Shown here: in pieces, positions 50,574 through 58,379 of the stretch
Numbering within the stretch: the first letter of the stretch is position 1
How the letters are laid out: the number at the start of each line of letters is the position of its first letter
Assembly (NCBI GenBank): GCA_039819165.1
Contig: JBCBSM010000001.1
Span: 1,488,001 to 1,552,000, forward strand
DNA length: 64,000 bases
Source of the DNA: Planctomycetota bacterium
GTDB lineage: Bacteria > Planctomycetota > Phycisphaerae > Phycisphaerales > UBA1924
Direction: 5' to 3'
Made by a program: the position numbers and the translations under genes
The notes under the pieces: generated by a model
The model's input: only the letters and a program-made list of their open reading frames with translations
What the model was told of the DNA's origin: nothing
Database searches by the model: none

Positions 50574-52466
50574 ATGACCAATGGTGACCTGCACGGCGGC
50601 CGACTCGCGCAAGCCCTTGCCTCAAGAGTGCTTGTGCTGGATGGAGCCATGGGCACGAGCCTCTACAGCCGCGATCTGACCGTCGAGGGCGACTACTGCG
50701 GCTGCGAGAACTGCACCGACATCCTGGTCGACACCAGGCCCGATATCGTGGAGGAGATCCACCGCGAGTTCCTCGAGGCCGGCGCCGACTGCATCGAGAC
50801 CAACAGCTTCGGCGCCAACACGCTGGTGCTCGGCGAGTTCGACCGCGGCGAGCACGCCCGCACCTACTCCCGAAGGGCCGCCGAGATCGCCCGCGCCGCC
50901 GCCGACCAGTTCTCGACGGGCGACAAGCCCCGCTTCGTGCTGGGCTCGATGGGCCCGGGCACCAAGCTCATCACGCTGGGCAACACCGACTGGCCCACGA
51001 TGCTCGCCAGCTACCGCGAGCAGGCGCTCGGCCTGATCGAGGGCGGCGCGGACGCCTTCCTCATCGAGACCTGCCAGGACATCCTCCAGGTCAAGTGCGC
51101 CATCAACGCCTGCCTGAGCGCACTGCACGAGCACGGCAAGACCGTCGCCGACGTGCCCATCATGGTCTCGGTCACCATCGAGCAGACCGGCACGATGCTC
51201 ATGGGCACGAGCATCGAGGCGGCCGCCCACGCGCTCCGGCGGTACCCCATCCTGAGCCTGGGACTCAACTGCGCCACGGGCCCCACCGAGATGGCCGAGT
51301 ACGTGCACTGGCTGGGCGACCACTGGGATCGGCACGTGTCCGTGGTGCCCAACGCCGGGCTGCCGGTGCTCGTCGAGGGCCGCACCGAGTACCCGCTGCA
51401 GCCCGGGCCGTTCACCGACGCGCTCATGCGCTTCGTCGAGCAGGGCGGCGTGGGACTCATCGGCGGCTGCTGCGGCACGACACCCCAGCACATCCGCGAA
51501 CTCGCGCAGGCGGTGGGCGATCGCGCCCCCGGCGAACGCGAACGCAAGCCCATGCCCGCGAGTTGCACCAGCCTCTACGCCCCCACCGAGTACCGACAGG
51601 ACAACTCCTTCCTCATCGTCGGCGAGCGGTGCAACGCCTCGGGCAGCCGCAAGTTCAAGCGGCTGCTGGAAGCCGAGGACTGGGACGGCGTCGTCGCGAT
51701 GGCCAAGCAGCAGGTCCGCGAGGGCAGCCACGTCCTGGACCTCAACGTCGACTACGCCGGCCGCGACAACGCGGGCGACATGCGGCAGATCGTGCAGCGG
51801 CTCGTCCGCCAGCTCGACGTGCCGCTGATGATCGACAGCACGCAGATCGCCACCATCGAGGCCGGCCTGCAATGCGCGGGCGGCGCCTGCATCATCAACA
51901 GCGCCAACTTCGAGGACGGCGAGGACAAGTTCGACGCGATCTGCGGCCTCGCCAGGACCTACGGCGCGGGCCTGGTCATCGGCACCATCGACGAGGATCC
52001 CGAGGCCGCCATGGCCCGCACCGCCGACCGCAAGCTCGCGATCGCGACCCGCGCCATCGAGCGCGCGACGCAAGTGCATGGCCTCGACCAGTCGGACCTG
52101 TTCATCGATCCGCTGGTGCTGCCGATCTCGACCGGCATGGACGATGACCGCCGCAGCGCGCTCGCGCTGGTCGAGGGCGTCACGCGGATCGCCGAGGCCT
52201 TCCCCGACGTGCAGATCACCTGCGGCCTCTCGAACGCCAGCTTCGGCCTCAAGCCCGCCGCCCGGCAGGTGCTCAACAGCGTGCTGCTGGACGAGCTGGT
52301 GCGTGCCGGCCTGACGAGCGCCATCGTGCACGCCAGCAAGATCCTGCCGCTGGCCAAGATCGAGGACGGCCACAAGCGCGTGGCGCTGCACCTGATCTAC
52401 GATCGGCGCGATGCGAGCGCCGGCGGCACCGGCCTGCCCGACCCCGAGGATGCGGCCGTTGCCTGA
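50574..52466 (+). CDS. Methionine synthase N-terminal half (homocysteine and folate domains)
   Basis: 630 residues. Homocysteine-binding domain (1-320): VLDGAMGTSLYSRDL, ADCIETNSFGANTLVL, NCATGPTEM and GGCCGTTPQHI, with zinc-binding Cys. Pterin domain (about 345-610): VGERCNASGSRKF, LDLNVDYAG, DSTQIATIEAGL, LFIDPLVLPISTG and SNASFGLKPAARQ. The protein ends where MetH normally continues into the cobalamin domain (YDRRDASAGG). The partner gene starts 17 bp before this stop. Together they make a split, B12-dependent methionine synthase. GGAGA lies before the ATG. Confidence 0.93.
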   Translation: MTNGDLHGGRLAQALASRVLVLDGAMGTSLYSRDLTVEGDYCGCENCTDILVDTRPDIVEEIHREFLEAGADCIETNSFGANTLVLGEFDRGEHARTYSRRAAEIARAAADQFSTGDKPRFVLGSMGPGTKLITLGNTDWPTMLASYREQALGLIEGGADAFLIETCQDILQVKCAINACLSALHEHGKTVADVPIMVSVTIEQTGTMLMGTSIEAAAHALRRYPILSLGLNCATGPTEMAEYVHWLGDHWDRHVSVVPNAGLPVLVEGRTEYPLQPGPFTDALMRFVEQGGVGLIGGCCGTTPQHIRELAQAVGDRAPGERERKPMPASCTSLYAPTEYRQDNSFLIVGERCNASGSRKFKRLLEAEDWDGVVAMAKQQVREGSHVLDLNVDYAGRDNAGDMRQIVQRLVRQLDVPLMIDSTQIATIEAGLQCAGGACIINSANFEDGEDKFDAICGLARTYGAGLVIGTIDEDPEAAMARTADRKLAIATRAIERATQVHGLDQSDLFIDPLVLPISTGMDDDRRSALALVEGVTRIAEAFPDVQITCGLSNASFGLKPAARQVLNSVLLDELVRAGLTSAIVHASKILPLAKIEDGHKRVALHLIYDRRDASAGGTGLPDPEDAAVA

Positions 52467-54216
52467 AGATCCGGATTCCACAAGCCACGACTCGGGCCAC
52501 CGCCCGAGCTACGACGCGGGCTACGACCCGCTCCAGGCCTTCATCGATCTGTTCCAGGACGTCGACGCCGTCGGAGAGTCGGCCGAGACCAAAAAAGACC
52601 TCACGCTCGAGGAACGGCTCCGCGCCCACATCATCGACGGCGAGAAGCAGGACCTGACGGCCTGCCTCGACGAGGCGATGCAGCATTACCCGCCGCTGGC
52701 AATCATCAACGACCACCTGCTCGACGGCATGAAGACCGTCGGCGAGCTCTTCGGCAGCGGGCAGATGCAGCTGCCCTTCGTGCTGCAGTCCGCGGAGGTC
52801 ATGAAGATGGCCGTCGCCCACCTCGAGCCCCACATGGAGCGCAGCGACGGCGACACCAAGGGCTCCATCGTGCTCGCCACCGTCAAGGGCGACGTGCACG
52901 ACATCGGCAAGAACCTCGTCGACATCATCCTCAGCAACAACGGCTACACCGTCCACAACATCGGCATCAAGCAGACGCTCACGCAGATCCTCGACGCCTG
53001 GAAGGAGACCAAGGCCGACGCCATCGGCCTCAGCGGCTTGCTGGTCAAATCCGTCACGGTCATGGAGGAGAACCTCAGGGAGCTCAACGAGCAGGCCATC
53101 GACGTGCCGGTGATCCTGGGCGGCGCCGCCCTCACCCGGCACTACTGCGAGGGCCACCTCCGCGGCGTCTACAACGGCAGCGTGTACTACGGCAAGGACG
53201 CCTTCGAGGGCCTCCGCACGATGGACTTCCTCAAGGACGGTCGAGCCGAACAGCTCGATCGGGAGATCCAGGAACGGCTGGGCAAGCGGACCGAGGCCGA
53301 GCGGGTCGTCGCCGAGGCCCGCGCCAAGCAGGCCGACCAGCAGGACGCCTTTGCCGAGAGCAAGCACTCACAAGCCGCCACCACCGAACGCGTCCGCAGC
53401 GGCGTCTCCGCCGACGTCGAGGTTCCGGTCGCACCGTTCTACGGCTCGCGGGTCATCACGGACGTCCCCCTCGACGACATTTATCCCTATATCAACCCCG
53501 TCGCGCTCTTCCGCGGCCAGTGGCAGTTCAAGAAGGGCGGCCGCAGCAACGACGACTTCGAGGCCTACCTCGACGACGAGGTCCGACCCATCTTCGATCG
53601 CCTCAAGGCCCGCCTCCGCGATGATCGCGTGCTCCGGCCGAAGCTGGTCTACGGCTACTGGCCCGCGCAGAGCGACGGCGACGACCTGATCGTCTTCGAT
53701 CCCAACGACCACGACCGCGAGATCGAACGCTTCCGCTTCCCGAGGCAGGACGGCAAGAAGCGCTTGTGCATCGCCGACTTCTTCCGGGCGACCGACACCG
53801 GCGAGAAGGACGTGCTCGGGCTCAGCTGCGTGACGATGGGCGAGGACGTCAGCCGCCTCGCCAAGAGCCTGTTCGACGCCAACAACTTCAGCGAGTACCT
53901 CTACGTGCACGGCATGGGTGTCGAGACCGCCGAGGCACTCGCCGAGCTGTGGCACAAGCGGATGCGAGCGGAGCTGGGCATCGGCGGCGACGACTCGCCC
54001 CGCATCCCCGAGCTCTTCCGCCAGAAGTACCGCGGCAGCCGCTACAGCCCGGGCTACCCCGCCTGCCCCGACATGAGCGACCAGGAGATCCTCTGGCGCT
54101 TGCTCGAGCCGGAACGCATCGGCTGCGTGCTCACCGAGAACTGGCAGATCGACCCCGAGCAGAGCACCAGCGCCTTCGTGGTGCATCACCCCGAGGCCAA
54201 GTACTTCAACATCTGA
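52450..54216 (+). CDS. Methionine synthase C-terminal half (cobalamin and activation domains)
   Basis: 588 residues. A linker with YDPLQAFIDLFQD matches MetH just after its pterin domain. The B12 cap (about 50-130) is followed by the B12-binding domain with GDVHDIGKNLVDIILSNNGY (the His that ligates cobalt) and DAIGLSGLLVKS. The activation domain from about 340 (YPYINPVALFRGQWQFK, RPKLVYGYWPA, YGSRYSPGYPACPD-like end) binds AdoMet. The start is uncertain: the ATG at 52450 gives a 17-bp overlap, that at 52411 gives 56 bp. It could be translationally coupled, or the split could come from a frameshift in the linker. Confidence 0.88.
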   Translation: MRPLPEDPDSTSHDSGHRPSYDAGYDPLQAFIDLFQDVDAVGESAETKKDLTLEERLRAHIIDGEKQDLTACLDEAMQHYPPLAIINDHLLDGMKTVGELFGSGQMQLPFVLQSAEVMKMAVAHLEPHMERSDGDTKGSIVLATVKGDVHDIGKNLVDIILSNNGYTVHNIGIKQTLTQILDAWKETKADAIGLSGLLVKSVTVMEENLRELNEQAIDVPVILGGAALTRHYCEGHLRGVYNGSVYYGKDAFEGLRTMDFLKDGRAEQLDREIQERLGKRTEAERVVAEARAKQADQQDAFAESKHSQAATTERVRSGVSADVEVPVAPFYGSRVITDVPLDDIYPYINPVALFRGQWQFKKGGRSNDDFEAYLDDEVRPIFDRLKARLRDDRVLRPKLVYGYWPAQSDGDDLIVFDPNDHDREIERFRFPRQDGKKRLCIADFFRATDTGEKDVLGLSCVTMGEDVSRLAKSLFDANNFSEYLYVHGMGVETAEALAELWHKRMRAELGIGGDDSPRIPELFRQKYRGSRYSPGYPACPDMSDQEILWRLLEPERIGCVLTENWQIDPEQSTSAFVVHHPEAKYFNI

Positions 54217-54231
54217 ACGCGACGCGTACCC

Positions 54232-56328
54232 CTACCACGCCGACCCGAACTCGGGTGCATCCGCGTCGTCCAGATCGACGCCCTCGTGCACCTCGACGGG
54301 CACGCCCTCCGGCACCGCCGCCAGGAACGCGCGGCCGTACCCGCTGCGGACGATCCTCGGATCGAGCACCACGACGCGGCCCGTGTCGCTCGCGCTGCGG
54401 ACCAGCCGGCCGAAGCCCTGCTTGAAGCGGATCACCGCCCGCGGCAGCGCATCGACGCGGAAGGGGTCCTCGCCCCGCTCGCGGAGCCGCTCGGCCCGGG
54501 CCTCGGCCACCGGGCGATCGGGCGGATCGAAGGGCAGCCGGGTGATGAGGACGTTCCGCAGCCCCGCGCCCGGCACGTCGACGCCCTGCCAGAAGCTCGC
54601 CGCCCCGAAGAGCGCCGAGGAGGGATCCTCGCGGAAGCGGGCGAGCAGCTCGCCCCGTGGCCCGTCGATCTCCTGGGCGTGCACCGCGATGCCCTGCCGT
54701 CCGAGCGCATCCCGTGTCGCCCGGGCCATCGCCCGCAGCAGCCGGAGGCTCGTGAAGAGCACGAACGCGCCGCCGTGCGTGCCGCCAACGTGCTCGACGA
54801 TCGCCGCCGACAGCCGGGACTCGTAGCCGCGATCGGCCCCGCGGCCGGGCGAGCCCACCCGCGGATCGACGACGAGCCGCACCTGCGATGCGTAATCGAA
54901 CGGCGAGCCGAGTGCCAGCGTCTCGGCCTCCCCGGCGCCGAGCCTGTCCCGTGCGTGCGCGAAGCCGCCGTCCTCGCGCGCCGACGTGGCGATCGTGGCG
55001 CTGGTCAGCACCACCGAGTGCTCCCGCCCGAACAGCTCGCGCTCCAGGATCGGCCCGACCTCGATGGGCGCCGCCGCGAGCGCCACGCGGGGCCGCCCGC
55101 CGCCGGATTGGCCGTGCTCGATCCAGTAGACGCAGCCCGGCACGGATTGGGCGAGCAGCTCCTCGCTCGTCCGCGCGATCTCGTCGGCCCGCAGCACGTA
55201 GCTGTTCAGCTCGTAGCGATCGGCGTCGTAGCGCGCGTCCTCGGACAGCTCGTCCCGCAACAAGCGGAGCCGCTGGGCGAGGTCGGCGAAGGCCGGCGAC
55301 ACGGGATTGGCAATCACGTCCGGCTCGCGGACCCGCGTCGTTGCCGCCGCTCCCCAGCCCGATGCCGGCGTACCAGCCAGCGCCGCGAGCGAGCCGAACA
55401 GCTCGCGGGCCGCCGCCTCGGCTTCCTCGACCGCCTCGATCGCGCGATGCACCGCCCGGTCGTCGGGCAGCTCGAGCCGGGCGAGATAGCCCTTCCGCGT
55501 CCGCGCGTGCAGCAGGATGCCCAGCAGGTGCATCGCCCGCCCCTCGGTCAGCGAGAGGCCGAAGTGGTCGCCCGCGACATCCTCGACGGTGTGGGCCTCG
55601 TCGAGCACGACGTGGTCGACCACGGGCAGGAAGCCCGCGCCCCGCATCCGCAGCGCGCGATCGCTGAAGAACAGCGCGTGGTTGGTCACCAGCAGGTTGG
55701 CGCCCTCCATTGCGCGGCGGGCGTTCTGGTAGAAGCACTGCGCGTTCCGCGGGCACTTGCGGCCCATGCAGTTGCCGCTGTCGCTCTGCACGCGGTCCCA
55801 CACGGCCGGCCGGTCCAGCGCGGGCAGCGTGCTGAGCGTGCCATCCCGGGTCTGGTATGCCCAGTCCTCGATGACGTGCAGCGAACGCCGGCTGGCGGCG
55901 TCGGGCAGCAGGGAGTGCTGCCGCGCGCTGGCCAGCTCCAGACGCCGCACGCTGACGTAGTTGCCCCGGCCCTTGACAAGGCAGGGCCTCAGCGCCGCGG
56001 GGTGCTCGACGCTCCCGGCGAGTTCTTCCTCTAGCGTGCGCTGCAGGAATGGGATGTCGCGTTCGATGAGCTGCTCCTGCAGCGCGATGGTGTGCGTCGA
56101 AACGAGCACCCGCTCGCCCCGGCAGACGGCCCGCACGATCGCCGGCACGAGGTAGGCGAAGCTCTTGCCCACGCCCGTGCCCGCCTCGACCAGCAGGCCG
56201 GCCCGCTCGTCCATCGCGTGCTCGACGGCGGAGGCCATGCCCAGCTGCGGCTCGCGGGGCTCGTAGCCGTCGCCGAGGGCGCGAGCGATCGGGCCGTCGC
56301 GGCCCAGCAATGCCCGCGTGTCAGGCAC
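54232..56328 (-). CDS. dinG: DinG/XPD-family Fe-S DNA helicase
   Basis: 698 residues. The GTG at 56328 overlaps the rsmG stop by 8 bp; the true start could be slightly downstream. Walker A LVEAGTGVGKSFAYLVPA, VSTHTIALQEQL, DEAH box VVLDEAHTVED and VLTSATIA are present. Four cysteines for the 4Fe-4S cluster lie between: PCLVKGRGNY and SGNCMGRKCPRNAQCFYQ. The C-terminal RecA fold has FASFWQGVDVPGAGLRN-type and RFKQGFGRLVRS motifs. DinG unwinds R-loops and damaged forks. All motifs are intact. Confidence 0.93.
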   Translation of the reverse strand: MPDTRALLGRDGPIARALGDGYEPREPQLGMASAVEHAMDERAGLLVEAGTGVGKSFAYLVPAIVRAVCRGERVLVSTHTIALQEQLIERDIPFLQRTLEEELAGSVEHPAALRPCLVKGRGNYVSVRRLELASARQHSLLPDAASRRSLHVIEDWAYQTRDGTLSTLPALDRPAVWDRVQSDSGNCMGRKCPRNAQCFYQNARRAMEGANLLVTNHALFFSDRALRMRGAGFLPVVDHVVLDEAHTVEDVAGDHFGLSLTEGRAMHLLGILLHARTRKGYLARLELPDDRAVHRAIEAVEEAEAAARELFGSLAALAGTPASGWGAAATTRVREPDVIANPVSPAFADLAQRLRLLRDELSEDARYDADRYELNSYVLRADEIARTSEELLAQSVPGCVYWIEHGQSGGGRPRVALAAAPIEVGPILERELFGREHSVVLTSATIATSAREDGGFAHARDRLGAGEAETLALGSPFDYASQVRLVVDPRVGSPGRGADRGYESRLSAAIVEHVGGTHGGAFVLFTSLRLLRAMARATRDALGRQGIAVHAQEIDGPRGELLARFREDPSSALFGAASFWQGVDVPGAGLRNVLITRLPFDPPDRPVAEARAERLRERGEDPFRVDALPRAVIRFKQGFGRLVRSASDTGRVVVLDPRIVRSGYGRAFLAAVPEGVPVEVHEGVDLDDADAPEFGSAW

Positions 56329-57172
56329 CGGAGCGACCAGGTTCGGATCCCAGCGGCCTGCGCTTCGGCTCGCCGTTGGCCCGCGGGTACGCCCCGGGCG
56401 TCGCCCGCAGCTTCTCGAGGACCACGAGCCGGCCCGTCGGCGTGTCGATGGTCCCGGCATGGGCGGCGTGCAGTGCGTGCAGCGCGTGCTTCGCCTGCGC
56501 AAGCTCCTCGTCGGCCCTCTGCCCCTTGATGAACACCGCCAGGCCGCCGGGCTGGACGAAGGGCAGCACCAACTCGGCGGCGGTCGGTAGCGGGCCGAGG
56601 GCCCGGGCGACGGCGGCGGCGTAGGCGTCGCGGTGGGCCGCATCGCGGGCGAGCGCCTCGCAGCGGCCCGCGAGCACCGCGGCACGTTCCACGCCCAACA
56701 CATCCGCTGCGGCGCGCGCAAACGCGGCCTTCTTGGCCGTGGCGTCGAGCAGGGTTACCGCGAGGTCGGGCCGCGCGATAGCCAGGGGGATCCCCGGCAC
56801 CCCACCGCCCGTGCCCACGTCGATCACCCGCGCACCCGCGGGCAGGTCGGCGAGGGGCGCGAGCAGCGTGAGCGCATCGAGCACGTGCTTGTGCCAGGCC
56901 TCGCCCGCGTCGCGGATCGCCGTCAGGTTCATCGCCGTGTTGGCGTGCAGCAGCAGGGCGAGGAATCGGCCCAGGCGTTCGAGGTCATCCACCTCGAAGG
57001 CGATGCCGAGCTCAGCGGCGGCCTCAAGGAAGGCGGGCGGCGGCGCGAGCGGTTCGGCCGGCGCGGCGGCCAGGACCTCGGCGACGAAGGCCTCGGGCGT
57101 TTGCTCGCGGCCGGGCGCGGCGTCGCTAGGGGCTCGGTCGCGTGCGGACGTGGTCGAGGACGGGCGGGGCAT
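56321..57172 (-). CDS. rsmG: 16S rRNA m7G527 methyltransferase RsmG
   Basis: 283 residues. NLTAIRDAGEAWHKHVLDALTLL, VIDVGTGGGVPGIPLAIARPDLAVTLLDATAKKAAF (AdoMet site), GRCEALAR and a late FIKGQRADEEL follow RsmG. The N-terminal 55 residues and the C-terminal 35 residues are extra compared with the E. coli protein, the C-terminus being basic. It methylates G527 of 16S rRNA; loss gives low-level streptomycin resistance in other bacteria. The start overlaps the rodA end by 47 bp. Confidence 0.93.
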   Translation of the reverse strand: MPRPSSTTSARDRAPSDAAPGREQTPEAFVAEVLAAAPAEPLAPPPAFLEAAAELGIAFEVDDLERLGRFLALLLHANTAMNLTAIRDAGEAWHKHVLDALTLLAPLADLPAGARVIDVGTGGGVPGIPLAIARPDLAVTLLDATAKKAAFARAAADVLGVERAAVLAGRCEALARDAAHRDAYAAAVARALGPLPTAAELVLPFVQPGGLAVFIKGQRADEELAQAKHALHALHAAHAGTIDTPTGRLVVLEKLRATPGAYPRANGEPKRRPLGSEPGRSGA

Positions 57173-58379
57173 CTCGATCAGCGTATTCGAAGGACGGGCG
57201 GTAGGGCTGCTGGCTTCGGCGAAGCCCGACGCTGAGCACCAGGCCCGTCATCAGCCAGACCGTCGCCATGCTGCTGCCGCCGTAGCTGAGGAAGGGCAGC
57301 GTGATGCCGATGATCGGCACCAGCCCGATGTTCATGCCCACGTTGATGACCAGCTGCGCGGCGATGAAGGCGGCCAGCCCCACCACCATCAGCCGGCCGA
57401 ACGGCTCCGAGCACGTCGCCGCCACGCCCAGGGCGCCCAGCAGCCAGGCGAGGTAGAGCCCCAGGACGCCCACGGCCCCCCACATGCCGAAGCGGGTGGC
57501 CAGCACGCTGAAGACCATGTCGTTGTGGGCCTCGGGCAGGCGGTTGTAGCGGACGAGCGCTCGGGCGTGGGCATCGGCGTTGCCTCCGAGGCGTCCGGCG
57601 CCGACGAGCTTCTGGGCGGTGAAGCTCTGGTAGTTGATGTCGTCGGCGCCCTCCTTGCTGTCCTGGATCTGGCGGATCAGGCCGACGACGCGTTCCTTCT
57701 GGTGGGGCTTGAGGATGGGATAGCTCGCCGGCGCCGCCAGCAGCGCCACGACGACGATCACCAGCAGGTGCCGCAGCTTGGCGCCCGCGGCGAGCACGAT
57801 GGCGAAGAGCGCCGGCACGAAGAGCGACGCGGTGCCCAGGTCGGGCTGCACCGTGATGAGCGCGATGGGCACGAAGGCCATCAGCCCCGGCACCACCAGT
57901 CCCAGGAATCGGCGGTGGCTCGTGCGGTACCGCAGGTACCAGGCCAGCACGAGCACGAAGGCGATCTTGGTGACCTCCGAGGGCTGGAAGTCCATCGGGC
58001 CCAGGTCGATCCAGCCCCGCGTCCCGTTGCGAGGCGTGACCAGCCACGCCGGCACCGCGGGGATCAGCAGGAACACCAGCAACCCCAGCATGAGCACCGC
58101 CAGCGGCCAGCGGAGAGCGCCGATCCAGCGGTAGTGCGGCACGCAGACGGCGGCGGCGGCGACGAGGCCCACGCCGAAGAAGATAGCCTGGCGGACCGCT
58201 TCGGTCGCGAGGCCGGGCTCGCCGGCGTCCCGCTGCGAGAGGTCGATCGCGTAGATCCCCAGCAGCGAGAGCGCCAGCCCCGCGGCGACCGAGAGCCAGG
58301 CAAAGTTGGCGATGGCCCAGCGCGCCTTCGCGCCGCCGCCCTCGGCCAGCATCAGGCCCTCGAGGCCGCTGCGGATCAT
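57126..58379 (-). CDS. rodA: RodA, peptidoglycan polymerase of the elongasome
   Basis: 417 residues with about 10 membrane helices. SEDS motifs: RGWIDLGPMDFQPSEVTKIAFVL, TVQPDLGTASLF, LPEAHNDMVFSVLATRFGMWG and GITLPFLSYGGSSM. The stop/start overlap with the PBP2 gene (ATGA, 58376-58379) indicates co-translation. RodA makes glycan strands and PBP2 cross-links them during elongation. That both are present shows a normal peptidoglycan system in this planctomycete. A long C-terminal tail after the last helix is polar. Confidence 0.95.
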   Translation of the reverse strand: MIRSGLEGLMLAEGGGAKARWAIANFAWLSVAAGLALSLLGIYAIDLSQRDAGEPGLATEAVRQAIFFGVGLVAAAAVCVPHYRWIGALRWPLAVLMLGLLVFLLIPAVPAWLVTPRNGTRGWIDLGPMDFQPSEVTKIAFVLVLAWYLRYRTSHRRFLGLVVPGLMAFVPIALITVQPDLGTASLFVPALFAIVLAAGAKLRHLLVIVVVALLAAPASYPILKPHQKERVVGLIRQIQDSKEGADDINYQSFTAQKLVGAGRLGGNADAHARALVRYNRLPEAHNDMVFSVLATRFGMWGAVGVLGLYLAWLLGALGVAATCSEPFGRLMVVGLAAFIAAQLVINVGMNIGLVPIIGITLPFLSYGGSSMATVWLMTGLVLSVGLRRSQQPYRPSFEYADRDAPPVLDHVRTRPSP

